A stretch of DNA of 64,000 bases, taken from positions 38,164,976 through 38,228,975 of the forward strand of contig OZ010613.1 of the NCBI GenBank assembly GCA_963932145.1, written 5' to 3'. Of this stretch, positions 45,895 through 55,959 are shown piece by piece. This DNA comes from Acanthosepion lycidas (Eukaryota; Mollusca; Cephalopoda; Sepiida; Sepiidae). How positions within the stretch are numbered: the first letter of the stretch is position 1; every line of letters begins with the position of its first letter. The notes beneath the pieces were generated by a model. It had not been told where the DNA came from. It did no database searches and saw only the letters and a list, made by a program, of their open reading frames with translations. A program made the position numbers and the translations under genes.

Positions 45895-46282
45895 ACGAGT
45901 TCGCATGTTAAATGACGAGGTACTAATAATCTAATCATGCAATATTCTTTATTTTATATATAGGTGCGTGTGTCTGTGTCTGTGTGTGTATTGATGTAAT
46001 AGGAAAGAACAGTTAGATTAAGGATCCAAAGTTCTTTAATATTTATGTTTTTATTTTTAAAAACGGTGCTCGATACAGAAGTAGAGCTTAAATTATAATA
46101 TTTAAAAAAAAAATATGATTTCATAGTGACACAGCAATTACGATCTTTCAAAACTTGACTAAAGTCCTAAAGTTTAATTTCAATATTAAACTTAAAATTC
46201 AGAGTACAGTTTCATTCTCAGGCGATATTTAGAATAACTAAACGAAGAAATGTTTTACTCATTTATAGGTTGGAAATGAAGG
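45895..46282. other. No gene seen
   Basis: AT-rich non-coding sequence. Confidence 0.5.
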
Positions 46283-46622
46283 TGTAATCTGGGTTTTTTT
46301 CTTTCGTTATCAAGGTGTCACTGTAGTGATGAAAGTATGAATGTTTATTATATATCAAATTTTGGGAGTTGTGTCGGATTAGGTTGAGGGATTTTTGTCC
46401 GGCTACACTGGCCTCTTTTCCCAGGCTCTGTTGTTTTTATTACTATTTGTTAAAATTTACTGACTGATGTTCTAGTTACAGTCTTTTTGGTGTTTTGTAT
46501 TGTAAATTTTTTCTCTTTCCATTTATAGATTACTAATTTTTTTAAGGCATATATTTGTTGGTGTCTGCAAAAACCATTATTTCATTTCTTTGATTTAATA
46601 AAAGAAAAAACCCAGATTACAC
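46283..46622. mobile_element. MITE with 22-bp TIRs
   Basis: GTGTAATCTGGGTTTTTTTC at the left end and its complement (GAAAAAACCCAGATTACAC) at the right end. About 340 bp, non-coding, followed by (TA)n. No other copy in the window. Confidence 0.7.
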
Positions 46623-46624
46623 AT

Positions 46625-46626
<2 letters not shown>

Positions 46627-46676
<50 letters not shown>
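46627..46676. repeat. (TA)n microsatellite
   Basis: About 24 TA units. A second tract of similar length lies at 46962-47011; the sequence between has no gene. Confidence 0.95.
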
Positions 46677-46677
<1 letters not shown>

Positions 46678-46961
46678 AATAAATTAATTAAATAGTTCAA
46701 GAATATTGCATGATTAGCACCGCGTAATTTAACGTGAAAAAAATGTGTAAAAGGACAAATAACCTCAACCTTCCACACATTCGCACACACCCTCTATGAA
46801 AAAAACTTGCATCAATAGAAAGTGCATTAAAAAGAAAATCGAGAAATATATACAGTCAAGTGCTGATACCCTCTGACGAGTGAACAAGACTGTCTACGAA
46901 ACTCTGTAGTCGGGATGCTGAAAGTAACATCTATCAACTAAGTGCCAAAATTTTACCTGTA

Positions 46962-47013
<52 letters not shown>

Positions 47014-47164
47014 TAAGGGGTCTTAAATAGAAGCCTATGATCACTCCAGATTTGGTTTTATTGCTGTGGTGAGAGTAAATGTGCAAGAGGTTATGATTAT
47101 TTGTTGGTTTTCAGTAAACCTTCAGTTGAATATACTTATGTGTGTGTAGTAACATAATGTCGAG

Positions 47165-47260
47165 AAATGGTAAGATTTATTAAGACCTCAAAAGATAGGA
47201 AAATGAAGAGAACCATAATCGCCAACATCCTGGAGAGACAGCATATAAAGAAAAAGAATT
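47165..47260 (+). mobile_element. LINE ORF2 extreme C-terminus
   Basis: The plus strand gives SKDRKMKRTIIANILERQ, matching the terminal 'KDRKLWRAMIA.VL.GH' block of the LINE family at 18450 and 30465. Confidence 0.5.
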
Positions 47261-47574
47261 TTAAGCTAACATTATAAAGGCGATTCTAACGGCGGTATAG
47301 AATGTATTTTAAATGTAACCTATTAACGTTTGTGTAATGTCTTTACAAAGGCAATAAATTAATGTCAACAATATTTTTTTAAGTCTTTTCTTGAATAACC
47401 GGTAAATCAACAAAAATTAAGATTCTTTCACGAAACTAATGTTTTTTTTTCTTTCGTACATTCTATTACAGCATTACTAATATGACGAGATGAGCGTATT
47501 CGTTTTACAAAGGAGTTTCCTTAATTTCTTTTAGGAACGTGAATGATCGATAGAAGAAAATTTATCATATGGAA

Positions 47575-47853
47575 AGTCTGCACAGAAAGCCGATGATTGA
47601 ACCCTTTACCATGCTGTCTGTAACTGAATATTCTATCGACAGAATTAGTGGTAGATTATTTCAAAAGAAAACACGCTATGACTATGTATGTTTGCCTGTC
47701 ACCCGGTTCACACATCCCACCTGGTTTTTTGAACTGGTTTATCTCTTGTTTCCATTTAAGTTTTGGGTTTACGGTTACTTTTAAAGTCTTTTTATTCTCT
47801 TTCATTTCCAGTAGCCCCATTCCGTCTTAGTGATATTATCGCCTTGCTTGGTG
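47575..47853 (+). mobile_element. LINE 3' end, interrupted by hAT insertion
   Basis: Plus-strand LINE tail ending CCATTCCGTCTTAGTGATATTATCGCCTTGCTTGGTG, the common terminus in this window. The hAT element begins at the next base. A 71-residue frame at 47569-47784 is incidental. Confidence 0.65.
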
Positions 47854-48164
47854 CAGTGGCGTAGCTAGAGTAAACGTCATCCGGGGCGGTCCGCTCAAAT
47901 GTCACCCCAATGACCCCGATTCACCCTATGCTGAATGGTTAGCTGTAGCTAAATTTTCATACATGCTCTACCTCTACTTTACTCTACCGACCGGTACGTT
48001 ACTGTTTACATGTATGATCCAAGACAAAATCCAATACCACAAAATAATCAGTTCAAATCAAAAGATTTTTAAAATGCAAATGTTCACTTTCAGAACAACT
48101 AAATACAAAACACGACAATACACAAAAGAATGACATTCAATACTATGGTCTTAGAATGAATGTT

Positions 48165-48285
48165 TTCTTGTTTTCATTGTGGCAAACTGGTCAATGACAT
48201 CCTCAAAATCTGTTTGTCTTGTAAGCTCGTTTTCAATGGACAGCACAGCCAGATCCGACAGTCTCGACTGGCTCATGGTTGACGT
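48165..48285 (-). pseudogene. hAT transposase C-terminal (hATC) fragment
   Basis: The minus strand encodes MSQSRLSDLAVLSIENELTR followed by TDFEDVIDQFATMKTRKHS with no stop. 'M.Q.RL..LA.LSIE..L......D..I..FA..K.RK' is the tail of hAT transposases of the ZMYM/THAP-repressor-like group. This is the only coding piece left, about 40 codons of a gene normally over 500 codons, and it gives the element's orientation. Confidence 0.8.
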
Positions 48286-48689
48286 AATTTTCTGTTGTTA
48301 ATTTTCCGGTGTCCAATTTTCCGTTGCATCATTTTCTGGGTACCATTTAATTATCAATGATGTTTGAAAGTATTTTTCTTGACAAAAATGTTCTATTTAA
48401 TTTTTAAGCATTTTTCGGAACATTGTAAATCAACTGCATTCTTTTAAAGGTAACCTAGAGAATTTATGAAAAGTTTATTTTTTTGTTTTTCTTTATACAA
48501 GTAAAATAAATTTACATCGTATTTTGATGTTATTATGATTTTAGTTTTAGTGATAATTTAAAAACAATAAATATTTATCATTAGTACCAATAATGGAAAA
48601 TTAAGTTAAAAATTTAAAAGAATCGTTTTTGGAATCGGAAAATAGACACAAATTTTTTCGATTCCAATACCGTTTCCGATACCCCAAAA

Positions 48690-48745
48690 AGTTCCGATTT
48701 TTCCGATTCTCGATTCCGATTCCGATTAATCGTCCCAACACTAGT
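48690..48745. mobile_element. End of a second hAT-like repeat
   Basis: CCGATTCCGATTAATCGTCCCAACACTAG at 48714-48742, preceded by runs of TTCCGATT. The complement CTAGTGTTGGGACGATTAATCGG is a terminus type I associate with hAT elements. No matching left end was found. Confidence 0.4.
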
Positions 48746-49437
48746 AGATATATTCAAAAGTATATCGCTCACTCAATGGAAAATTGTATCTGAGCGAATT
48801 GATACACAGGCAAGACTGAAATTGTTGCACTTTTGGCTTCGTATTTCGCTTTGTTGTTATTAATGATGCAGAGTTAAAACACCATATCATCTGATAAAAT
48901 GTTACAACAATGTCTCTTGTTAGTAACCAAGATTGTAGCAACTGAAACACATGAAAGCTGAAAACATTGCTATTTTTCCTACTCACAAATTTCCCGACAA
49001 TTTATTAGAAAATTTCTGACGAGGGGGGGACAAAACTGAGGGGGTCATAAATTATTTCTGGGGGGTCATATGCCCGCCTGCGAAACCCTGTGTCTCCACC
49101 ACTGTTTTCAGACTATTTTTGGCACCTTAGCCTGGTTGAAAAATTGTGTCACCCCTCCTGTGCTGGCACCCGGGGCGGTCCGCCCCCTCTCCCCCCTTAG
49201 CTACGCCACTGACTATCAGTTATATTAATTTTATATCTTAGCAATTCACTTCTGAGGATGATGTTGGATGAAATTGAAAGTACTTGGAAAAATAAAAGGA
49301 ATGAGAAAAACTACGGCGCCTTCCTTAATGAGTTTAATAACAACATTAAGAAATTGATCTGTGAATTTGAGAGTTAAAATAAAAATAGACATATGTCTAG
49401 ATTATTCAGCCAAACATGCTTGAATGAAGATGTGCTG

Positions 49438-49439
<2 letters not shown>

Positions 49440-49496
<57 letters not shown>

Positions 49497-49654
49497 AACA
49501 ATAAAAAAATTAAAAAATTAAAATCTTCAGACACACTGGGTTGTAGATTAATATTCTTTCGTTTTCTTTATTATTATTCCATTTAGATTCCTCGACTAGT
49601 TTCGGCCGAAATGGCCATCATCGGGAGGATAAATATTTCTGCTTGCTGCTAGGA

Positions 49655-49727
<73 letters not shown>

Positions 49728-49773
49728 AGTGTCTTTTGTGAAACCCAGGGTCACAAACTCACATATATCCAAC

Positions 49774-49832
<59 letters not shown>

Positions 49833-49835
49833 TAA
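49440..49835. repeat. (TA)n, (TA)n(TG)n and (TA)n tracts
   Basis: (TA)n at 49441-49494, (TA)n(TG)n at 49657-49723 and (TA)n at 49779-49830. Confidence 0.95.
49583..49640 (-). ncRNA. Hammerhead ribozyme-like motif (best copy)
   Basis: On the minus strand, in order: ATTTA-TCCTC (helix I, 5' side), CCGATGA (core; standard CUGAUGA with U4 to C), one U, helix II GGCC-ATTTC-GGCC, GAAAC, TA, GTC (cleavage triplet), GAGGA-ATC-TAAAT (helix I, 3' side). TCCTC/GAGGA pair perfectly, and ATTTA/TAAAT extend the stem beyond a small internal loop. The very short helix III (A-C/G-U with a two-base loop) is the form known from Penelope-like elements. Flanking sequence has no coding part. Whether it cleaves is unknown; the C4 change would be expected to weaken it. 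Confidence 0.65.
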
Positions 49836-50304
49836 TAGATGAGGCTGACCACAATTTTGATATAAAAAAGCCAATATAATTAAAAGAGAAAACAATTCAC
49901 ATGTTTAGAAAGTGCATTGATCGTTAGTTGATCCACAGTAAATTTGCATTCATGTTCTTACAATGTTTCACGTTTCTTGGCAGATCTTCTTTTATCACAA
50001 TGTGGGATATCTAATAGAAAACTTTGTCGTATAGGATTTTTCCTACTCACAAATTTCTAGACAATTTATTAGAAAATTTCTGACGGGGGGACAAAACTGG
50101 GCGGTCATAAATTATTTCTGGGGGGTCATATGCCCGCCTGCGAAACCCTGTGTCTCCACAACTGTTTTCAGACTATTTTTGGCACTGGCACCTTAGCCTG
50201 GTTGAAAAATTTTGTTGGGGGTGACATTGTGTCACCCCTCCTGTGCTGGCACCCGGGCCGTTCCCCCCCCTCCTCGCCCCCCTAGCTACGCAACTGGCTC
50301 GGTG

Positions 50305-50600
50305 GGAGTTAAAGCATATGTGACCGTGTTCAGACAAGCTGTCAAGACTGAACTAGATTTTACAAAAATTATAAAGCATCATACTTTAGAGAAATTGTAA
50401 AGAAAGCTGTGGTGGACCATAACTACCTACATCCCAAAGGGATATGGCATTTAAGAATAAGAAGTGGCTGAAGAATGATGTGAGGCTGACGTAATGGTTA
50501 CCGGAGCGGAAAGCGGAATCAGCGAGTCAAGTTTGCTGCATTCACTTTTGCACGAATGCCCTTGGGAAACGTATGATTCCGTTTCTCCTGGCTTCAGCTA
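50305..50600. other. No gene seen
   Basis: Continuation of the hAT target locus; no supported exon. Confidence 0.4.
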
Positions 50601-50629
50601 TAGGTTAACTAGCAAGATAGACTGGACAC

Positions 50630-50960
50630 TCTAGCCTTGCTTGACAGTCAGTCTATGAGATGGCCTACTCTGAATTTTAACCAAGAAGTAGGTAACAGGA
50701 AAACATTCCACTATTTTCCCAGAAGTCATAGAAATACATACATCTTAAGGAAAATGAAGCTGTGGAGAGCTATGATCGTCTTAATCCTGAATGGCGATAG
50801 CATTAAAACGACATGGTTGAAAGTTTTGCACATTCGCATTGATGTCTGTGGCTGGTGTTTAAAATTTTATGCTTATTTTCAAGGCGACCTTCATCTATTG
50901 CGGGGTGGGTGCGCATCACTATCTTCCTATCCTTTCTGTCATCGTCATTTTCACTGTTGA
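50630..50960 (+). pseudogene. LINE ORF2 C-terminal fragment
   Basis: The plus strand reads LRKMKLWRAMIVLILNGDSI near 50742-50800, the terminal block of the 18450/30465 LINE family. The 107-residue open frame at 50637-50960 extends it by chance. Confidence 0.55.
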
Positions 50961-51149
50961 CCTTTTCTTTTCAATTTCATTTTTTATATTGGCTACATTA
51001 ATATGATTAATATAAATTAATAACAAGCTTGAAGCTGTGATCTGTCTGGTAAAATCTCTGATACCCGCGTCCCGTGAGCATTTACCTAAAAGAATTCTAT
51101 CTTAAGTTTAATTACAAAGCACATCAGGTATACCCGCCTGAGATCAATT

Positions 51150-51155
51150 AATATT

Positions 51156-51195
<40 letters not shown>

Positions 51196-51210
51196 TAGAG
51201 AGAGAGAGCG
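51150..51210. repeat. (TA)n(GA)n microsatellite
   Basis: (TA)n at 51157-51180 followed by (GA)n to 51208. Confidence 0.95.
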
Positions 51211-51984
51211 TATCGATTTTTATTTTTATTTCTCTTTGTTTATTTTGGCAAATACCTTTTCTTATTTGATGCTGGCGACAGAAATACCGAGACCCGCATT
51301 CATATTGATCCGTTCTAAGTGGACAAAGCGATATTAAACTTCTTGTCTGATGCCCAAGTCCAGTTCAGTTTTACAGCCTGTCTGAACACGTTCAAATAGT
51401 CATCTGATATAACTTGTAAAAGTATGTTTTCTTTTGAAATAATCCGCACAGTCATATATAACTTTGTTAGTAGAATGTTCAGTTAGAGATCGCAGTTTAA
51501 AGTGTTCAGTCATCGATTTTCTGCGCAGACGTTCACTATTCCTCACCATATTCATCGACCGATGCATTTTTACATATTAGGTTTATGCAACAGTTTCAAA
51601 AAATCGTCATTTATATAGTGATAAAGAAATCTTAGAAGCGTCTTTGAATTTTATACAGATATCTAAACTGTCAGTTGTTTACAACTGCTTCCTAAGATCA
51701 ATTGTGAAAAAAAGCTTTGCGTGAATAAAGCCTGAGAGTTTTGGCAAACGTCACCCGACTATGAATATTGAGGACTGGCGCTACAGAATCTCAAAGAACT
51801 GTACCAAATAACAGAAACCACAGCAGTTGAGAAAATCTTGGACCCAGGTTTTCACGAGAGAAGGTTTTCTGTAGCTAGTGAAAAAAATTAATCGGTTGAT
51901 AGAATGTCAGGTGAATATGGCGGGTCGGGTAGAACAAACTAACCGAATTACAATAGGTTCCACTTCTTTTCTTTTTTTAATCAT
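51211..51984. other. No gene seen
   Basis: Non-coding. TATTAGGTTTATGCAACAGTTTC at 51576 loosely resembles the mariner-MITE terminus, but no partner end was found. Confidence 0.45.
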
Positions 51985-52095
51985 TTCACCCCAAGCAAGA
52001 CAATAAAATCACTAATACATAAGAGGTTACTGAGTGTTAAAACAATAAGGGGGAAAAAGAGAAACATTATTAAAGAGTGAGAAAGGAAAAAAAAA
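51985..52095 (-). mobile_element. LINE 3' end, minus strand
   Basis: CATTTCACCCCAAGCAAGAC then purine-rich UTR, as at 3955-4080. Confidence 0.65.
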
Positions 52096-52103
52096 CAGAA
52101 ATA

Positions 52104-52240
52104 TTAGGTTGGTGCAAAAATAATGACGTAATAATGTCGTTTTTTGACGTCAAAAATACGTCTTCCTTGCTTGGGGGAAATAATGACGTAATAATGTCGT
52201 TTTATGACGTCAAAAATACGTCTTCCTTGCTTGGGGGAAA
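52104..52240. mobile_element. Mariner-type MITE, copy 4: rearranged, 60-bp tandem duplication
   Basis: The left end TTAGGTTGGTGCAAAAATAATGACG is preceded by TA (52102-52103). The right arm is replaced by TACGTCTTCCTTGCTTGGGGGAAA, a LINE-tail sequence. The 60 bp at 52121-52180 are repeated at 52181-52240 with one change. Confidence 0.85.
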
Positions 52241-52249
52241 TGATTAAAA

Positions 52250-53060
52250 AATGTTTGTAATATTAGCATCTTTGTATTGTGAAATATTTTCGCCATGTTT
52301 GTAATATTGAGTAGAAAATAAAGTATAGGCATATTTTAATATGGTATGTATATGGGTGATATGTGTATGTATATAGGGTTTATTTCCTATGGGTTCAATT
52401 CCCGAATCTGGCAGTGTTAAAAAGTCACATATACACTGGTTGAATAGAATAAATGAACAATCGACACAATGTGACGTATAAGTGTAACAAATTTCGTGAT
52501 TTTATTTTTCGATGTGGCTTGGATTATGGGCGATCGCCTTTGAAATCTATTTCAAGATGACAATGTGGAAATGCGCTGTTTTCACGCGATGAACCTTGAT
52601 TATGGTCATGTGTGGGTAGGGCTTTGGATTGACAGATGATGTGGTTTTGTCGACAAATGATACTGCTCAAAAATGAATGCTACACCAGAGATGAAAGTGA
52701 CTCGAACGTGACTTGTCAATTTAAGGCTTAACTGAGAATAAAACTGAAAATTAGATCGGTCAAAATAAAAATGAAACGCTTTCATTATTATTTTGCGACG
52801 ATGACGTGATCCCGGAAAGCGCCGGTTTGTAAGTTTCATTTTCTGTGTGTCATGAAATGTTTTCCGTTTATCGTTTTTTATTTGTGTATAAAAAACATTT
52901 TCATTTTTACACCATGGCTCCAAAGTATGTTTCATGTCCATGTCTAAAATTTAAGACTCCACAAAATTATTATTATTCGTGATATCATCTTGCCAGAGAG
53001 TAATTTTAAGGACCTAATTAACAAGTCCCCTCCGGGATCTATCAGTGAAAAGAGCCATTG
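52250..53060. other. Unclassified sequence, no gene accepted
   Basis: The minus-strand frame at 52606-52941 (111 residues, with RRFPGSRHRRKIIMKAFHFY) has no recognised family. GGGTTCAATTCCCG at 52390 resembles a B box without an A box. Confidence 0.35.
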
Positions 53061-53074
53061 TATGAGAGCTATAC

Positions 53075-53850
53075 ACATTTGGTACGTTTCGCTTAGATGA
53101 AGAGAGTTTTGAAGGTTATATGTGTTTTGTAGCTCTGAGATGCTGATAAGTCTAGGAATTTTACTCACATGATTTTCAGTACTCTTCTTTATCATACCCA
53201 ATACACCTCTCACAACAGGCATAAACGTAGTTTTAAGTTTTCACATTTTTGTTATTTCTGTTGTAAAGCCCCTCGTTCTAGGGAGGTTTTTTAGTTGACG
53301 GGGTCAATTTCATAACATTGTATCTTCTCTCTCGGCCTTTGATCGCCAGTTATTTTGTTCGGGGATAAATGAGAACTTCAACAAAGGAATTTTATTAACC
53401 ACGTCGACGGGTACACCTTCTAACTAGTCAGTGGGGTAGCTATCCTACTTCACTGAGGAGCAGTTTCCATACACGGAAATAACACGTCTGCATTCTTCGA
53501 CGTGTTAGTTCAGACTCCCAGAAATCCCTTTCAATCTCTCTAACATTCCCACGCTAGATTTAACCAAACAAAAACGACTTCCTTTGTTTTGTCTACCATC
53601 TGACCTTAAAGATCAGCCTGAGAAAGTCTGAGCCCAAATAAACTGCCACTAAAAAAAAACAGTCTGAAACTATTATTTAACACTTCAATTTGCAGGTTCT
53701 TTTAATTTGACAGTTTTTGAAATTCATTTTTAGAAGCATTGTAATCCTGCGGACAAGTCATATCAATTAATTCGCAAGTTCTTTTTTCTGAAATCTTTTA
53801 TGATTATGTCTGGTTTATTTGCATCAATTTTCCTGTCTGTGAGGATTGGG
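53075..53850 (-). pseudogene. LINE ORF2 C-terminal part, minus strand
   Basis: Reading leftward: LTDRKIDANKPDIIIKDF (53780-53835), DMTCPQDYNASKNEFQKLSN-like text (53690-53760), then after about 400 bp of unrelated sequence KLKTTFMPVVRGVLGMIKKS and VSKIPRLISISELQN (53110-53250). These are consecutive C-terminal blocks of a LINE distinct from the jockey-like one. Frameshifts and one stop (W to stop before KLKTT). Confidence 0.72.
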
Positions 53851-53869
53851 AAGTTCTACAGTATTATCA

Positions 53870-54180
53870 CAACATCACTATTTGTGATATCATGCACAAG
53901 ACAAATGTTTTCCAACTAATGCCTACAAGGCTAAAATCAACAAAGATGGCTCACATCCCGCCTGCCGCTTATGCCATAATTTTGATGAAACTGTTGACTA
54001 CATAGTATCAGGATGCCTAGCCTTTTCTGAGAAAAAATACATTATTAGACATGACAGGCTAGGAGAATATATTCATTGGCATATCTGTTCGAGCTATAGC
54101 ATTGAAGTCCCGGATACATGGTACAAACACCACCCAATTACAAATATCTCATAACGTCAGAAAACAAGTGAAACTAATAT
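53870..54180 (+). pseudogene. LINE ORF2 segment in opposite orientation
   Basis: The plus strand encodes NAYKAKINKDGSHPACRLCH, then FDETVDYIVSGCLAFSEKKY, IIRHDRLGEYIHWHICSSYS and TWYKHHP, the zinc-knuckle-like block (C-x2-C...H...C) that normally precedes the blocks found on the minus strand at 53075-53850. Confidence 0.78.
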
Positions 54181-54189
54181 TATTATGCT

Positions 54190-54412
54190 TCTGAGTTTTT
54201 TTTTCTTTTATAGGAGTAGATAGGTTCGCCTACCGCCCTGTTTACACTCCTTCCACGTCTATTGAACAGAAGTAGAGGTTTATCCTTTGTTTCCTGTTTA
54301 GGATTGTGTTTCCGGTTTCTTCTAAAGTTTTCTCAGTCTCTGTCGCTCGCAGTAACCTCTTGCGTCTTAGTGGCATTAACGCCTTGCTTAAGGTGAAATT
54401 ATGAAAAAACAA
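54190..54412 (+). mobile_element. LINE 3' end, plus strand
   Basis: Ends GTCTTAGTGGCATTAACGCCTTGCTTAAGGTGAAATTATGAAAAAAC, the recurrent LINE terminus. Confidence 0.7.
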
Positions 54413-54834
54413 AACAAAAAAACAAATGTTCTGTTATTCTTATTTGAAGCTTTTAAGTTTTCATTATCGTATATCCTTGGTTCAATATAATTTGTTGCTT
54501 TAAAATTTCGAGTTTCGGTCGAACTTTTAATTTTGCTCTTAAAACGCATTCGCCTTCCCTACCATGCACGTCACATCCGATGCATGTGTTTGCATGTTCT
54601 TGGATTTGTCTTCTCCTGGCCGCTGCACTGAACTCGTGACATTACAATGCTTTCGTTGAAAACGCACCCAGCTATTGGGTGCTATCTCTAGAATTCCTAA
54701 TTAATTATCTTTTTTTTCATGATTAATAATCACTACATAGTATTAATGCCTATGTTGGGTCTCCTGTTCAAGTTTCAGTGTTTTATTCATTGTTTTGGTT
54801 TAGTTGAAATGATTTCGTTTAATTTCTTCCATCC

Positions 54835-55230
54835 GGGAGTTCACTATGGACTTCACCAAATGTATTTTTTATTCGGGAGTTCACTATGGACTTCACCAAA
54901 TGTATTTTCTATTCGGGAGTTCACTATGGACTTCACCAAATGTATTTTTTATTTGGGAGTTCACTATGGACTTCACCAAATGTATTTTTTATTCGGGAGT
55001 TCACTATGGACTTCACCAAGTGTATTTTTTATTTGGGAGTTCACTATGGACTTCACCAAGTGTATTTTTTATTCGGGAGTTCACTATGGACTTCACCAAA
55101 TGTATTTTTTATTTGGGAGTTCACTATGGACTTCACCAAATGTATTTTTTATTCGGGAGTTCACTATGGACTTCACCAAATGTATTTTTTATTCGGGAGC
55201 TCACTATGGACTTCACCAAGTGTATTTTTT
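54835..55230. repeat. 40-bp minisatellite, ten units
   Basis: GGGAGTTCACTATGGACTTC begins at 54835 and then every 40 bp to 55195; the last unit lacks a few bases. Units differ at ATTCGGG/ATTTGGG and CCAAATG/CCAAGTG. All three forward frames are stop-free across the array (54719-55237, 54846-55268, 54886-55233), and each reads the same 40-residue cycle (FTMDFTKCIF, HYGLHQMYFL, SSLWTSPNVF). Confidence 0.95.
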
Positions 55231-55423
55231 TAATTAATGCATACCTACACAATCCTGTCGTATGCTAGTTTATAATGAAAACATTTCATATCATAACTTT
55301 AGAAAACAAATGTCGATAATGTTTTCAGTTTAAGCGATAAAGAAAAGGAAGAAAAAGAAAAGGTCGTTGATCACAAAACTATAAAAAATAATTTTCAAGT
55401 TTATGCAAATATATAATGGAGAA

Positions 55424-55510
55424 TTTATTCAGGAATTACTGAAAATTAACTAAGATTTTATTTTATCCAGGAAATCTTGGACTACGTTTCTGTCACCATT
55501 ATGATTTATT
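55424..55510 (-). promoter_or_regulatory. Polyadenylation signals of the FTCD-like gene
   Basis: AATAAA on the minus strand at 55505-55510, 55457-55462 and 55424-55429, about 100-190 bases after the stop codon. A 60-codon open frame in this 3' UTR (55450-55632) lies in another frame and is not credited. Confidence 0.5.
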
Positions 55511-55612
55511 TTCCTAAGAGATATGCTACTAAAATTTCCGCCATGTTTCTTCCAAAGTTGAATCAACGTCTCGACTAAACGGAAGCGAAGAATCGGAGAG
55601 ACATTGGTTAAT

Positions 55613-55699
55613 TTAGCTTTCTCTCTCGTCAATAATTTGTAGGATTTTGGAGCTGCTCGCTACCATAAGCTGTTTGAATGTATTAATGTCATCCATAAA
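55613..55699 (-). CDS. FTCD: FTCD-like gene, terminal exon
   Basis: The minus strand shows a pyrimidine tract and acceptor TTTTTTCCTATTTTGCAG, then 28 codons from TTT ATG GAT to TAA: FMDDINTFKQL...SSSKILQIIDERES. It joins the exon at 60114-60209 in phase 0. The position after GAY-NV-INL...DE and the pattern of an amphipathic helix ending a few residues after L/I-x-x-x-R-E fit the extreme C-terminus of formiminotransferase-cyclodeaminase. The enzyme, in histidine breakdown, moves a formimino group to tetrahydrofolate and then releases ammonia. The match of this short exon alone is weak; the splice phase and neighbour support it. Confidence 0.62.
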   Translation of the reverse strand, partial: FMDDINTFKQLMVASSSKILQIIDERES

Positions 55700-55746
55700 C
55701 TGCAAAATAGGAAAAAAGATTTTAAAAAATTCCACGAACAATTCTA

Positions 55747-55915
55747 CAGTGTAATCCGGATATAAGCGACCCGGATATAAGTGAAACCCGGATATAAGAG
55801 CGATTTTCTCTGTTCCCAAATTATTCCCATACTTACCTAAACAAAATAGACCAAACCCGGATATAAGAGACTTCTTCTCCGGTCCCTACACTTCTCTTAT
55901 ATCCGGGTTAAACTG
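55747..55915. mobile_element. Pogo-like MITE, copy 3
   Basis: 169 bp, TA on both sides (55745-55746, 55916-55917), CAGTGTAATCCGGATATAAG at the left and its imperfect complement at the right. It lies 48 bp inside the intron upstream of the FTCD terminal exon's acceptor. Confidence 0.9.
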
Positions 55916-55959
55916 TATTTGCATACAGTATAAATATTTGTGGTTCTTGATATTTTTTT

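Larger units (their letters stand above)
49212..50037 (-). mobile_element. Block P copy 2, itself interrupted
   Basis: Inverse copy of 20200-20760: GAGGATGATGTTGGATGAAATTG to GATGTGCTGCCTATATA (49252-49445), then two (TA)n tracts with foreign sequence between them, then ACTAATAGATGAGGCTGACC to CCCACATTGTG complement (49831-50010). The foreign part (49496-49778) carries the hammerhead-like motif. Confidence 0.75.
47854..50296 (-). mobile_element. hAT element carrying a nested insertion
   Basis: The ends are CAGTGGCGTAGCTAGAG (47854) and CCTAGCTACGCAACTG (ending 50296). Flanks GCTTGGTG (47846-47853) and GCTCGGTG (50297-50304) fit an 8-bp target duplication with one change, as expected for hAT. 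An internal right end TTAGCTACGCCACTG lies at 49197-49211, and the right-terminal ~240 bp occur twice (48976-49211 and 50038-50296) on either side of an 826-bp insert. The complement of the left end shares CCGGGGCGGTCCGC with the right end. Confidence 0.75.

Noticed and set aside
55450-55632. 60-residue minus-strand ORF ending VVQDFLDKIKS
   Set aside because: It overlaps the FTCD-like terminal exon in another frame and lies in its 3' UTR; first considered as a frameshifted continuation, but the in-phase stop at 55613 fits the family's C-terminus better.
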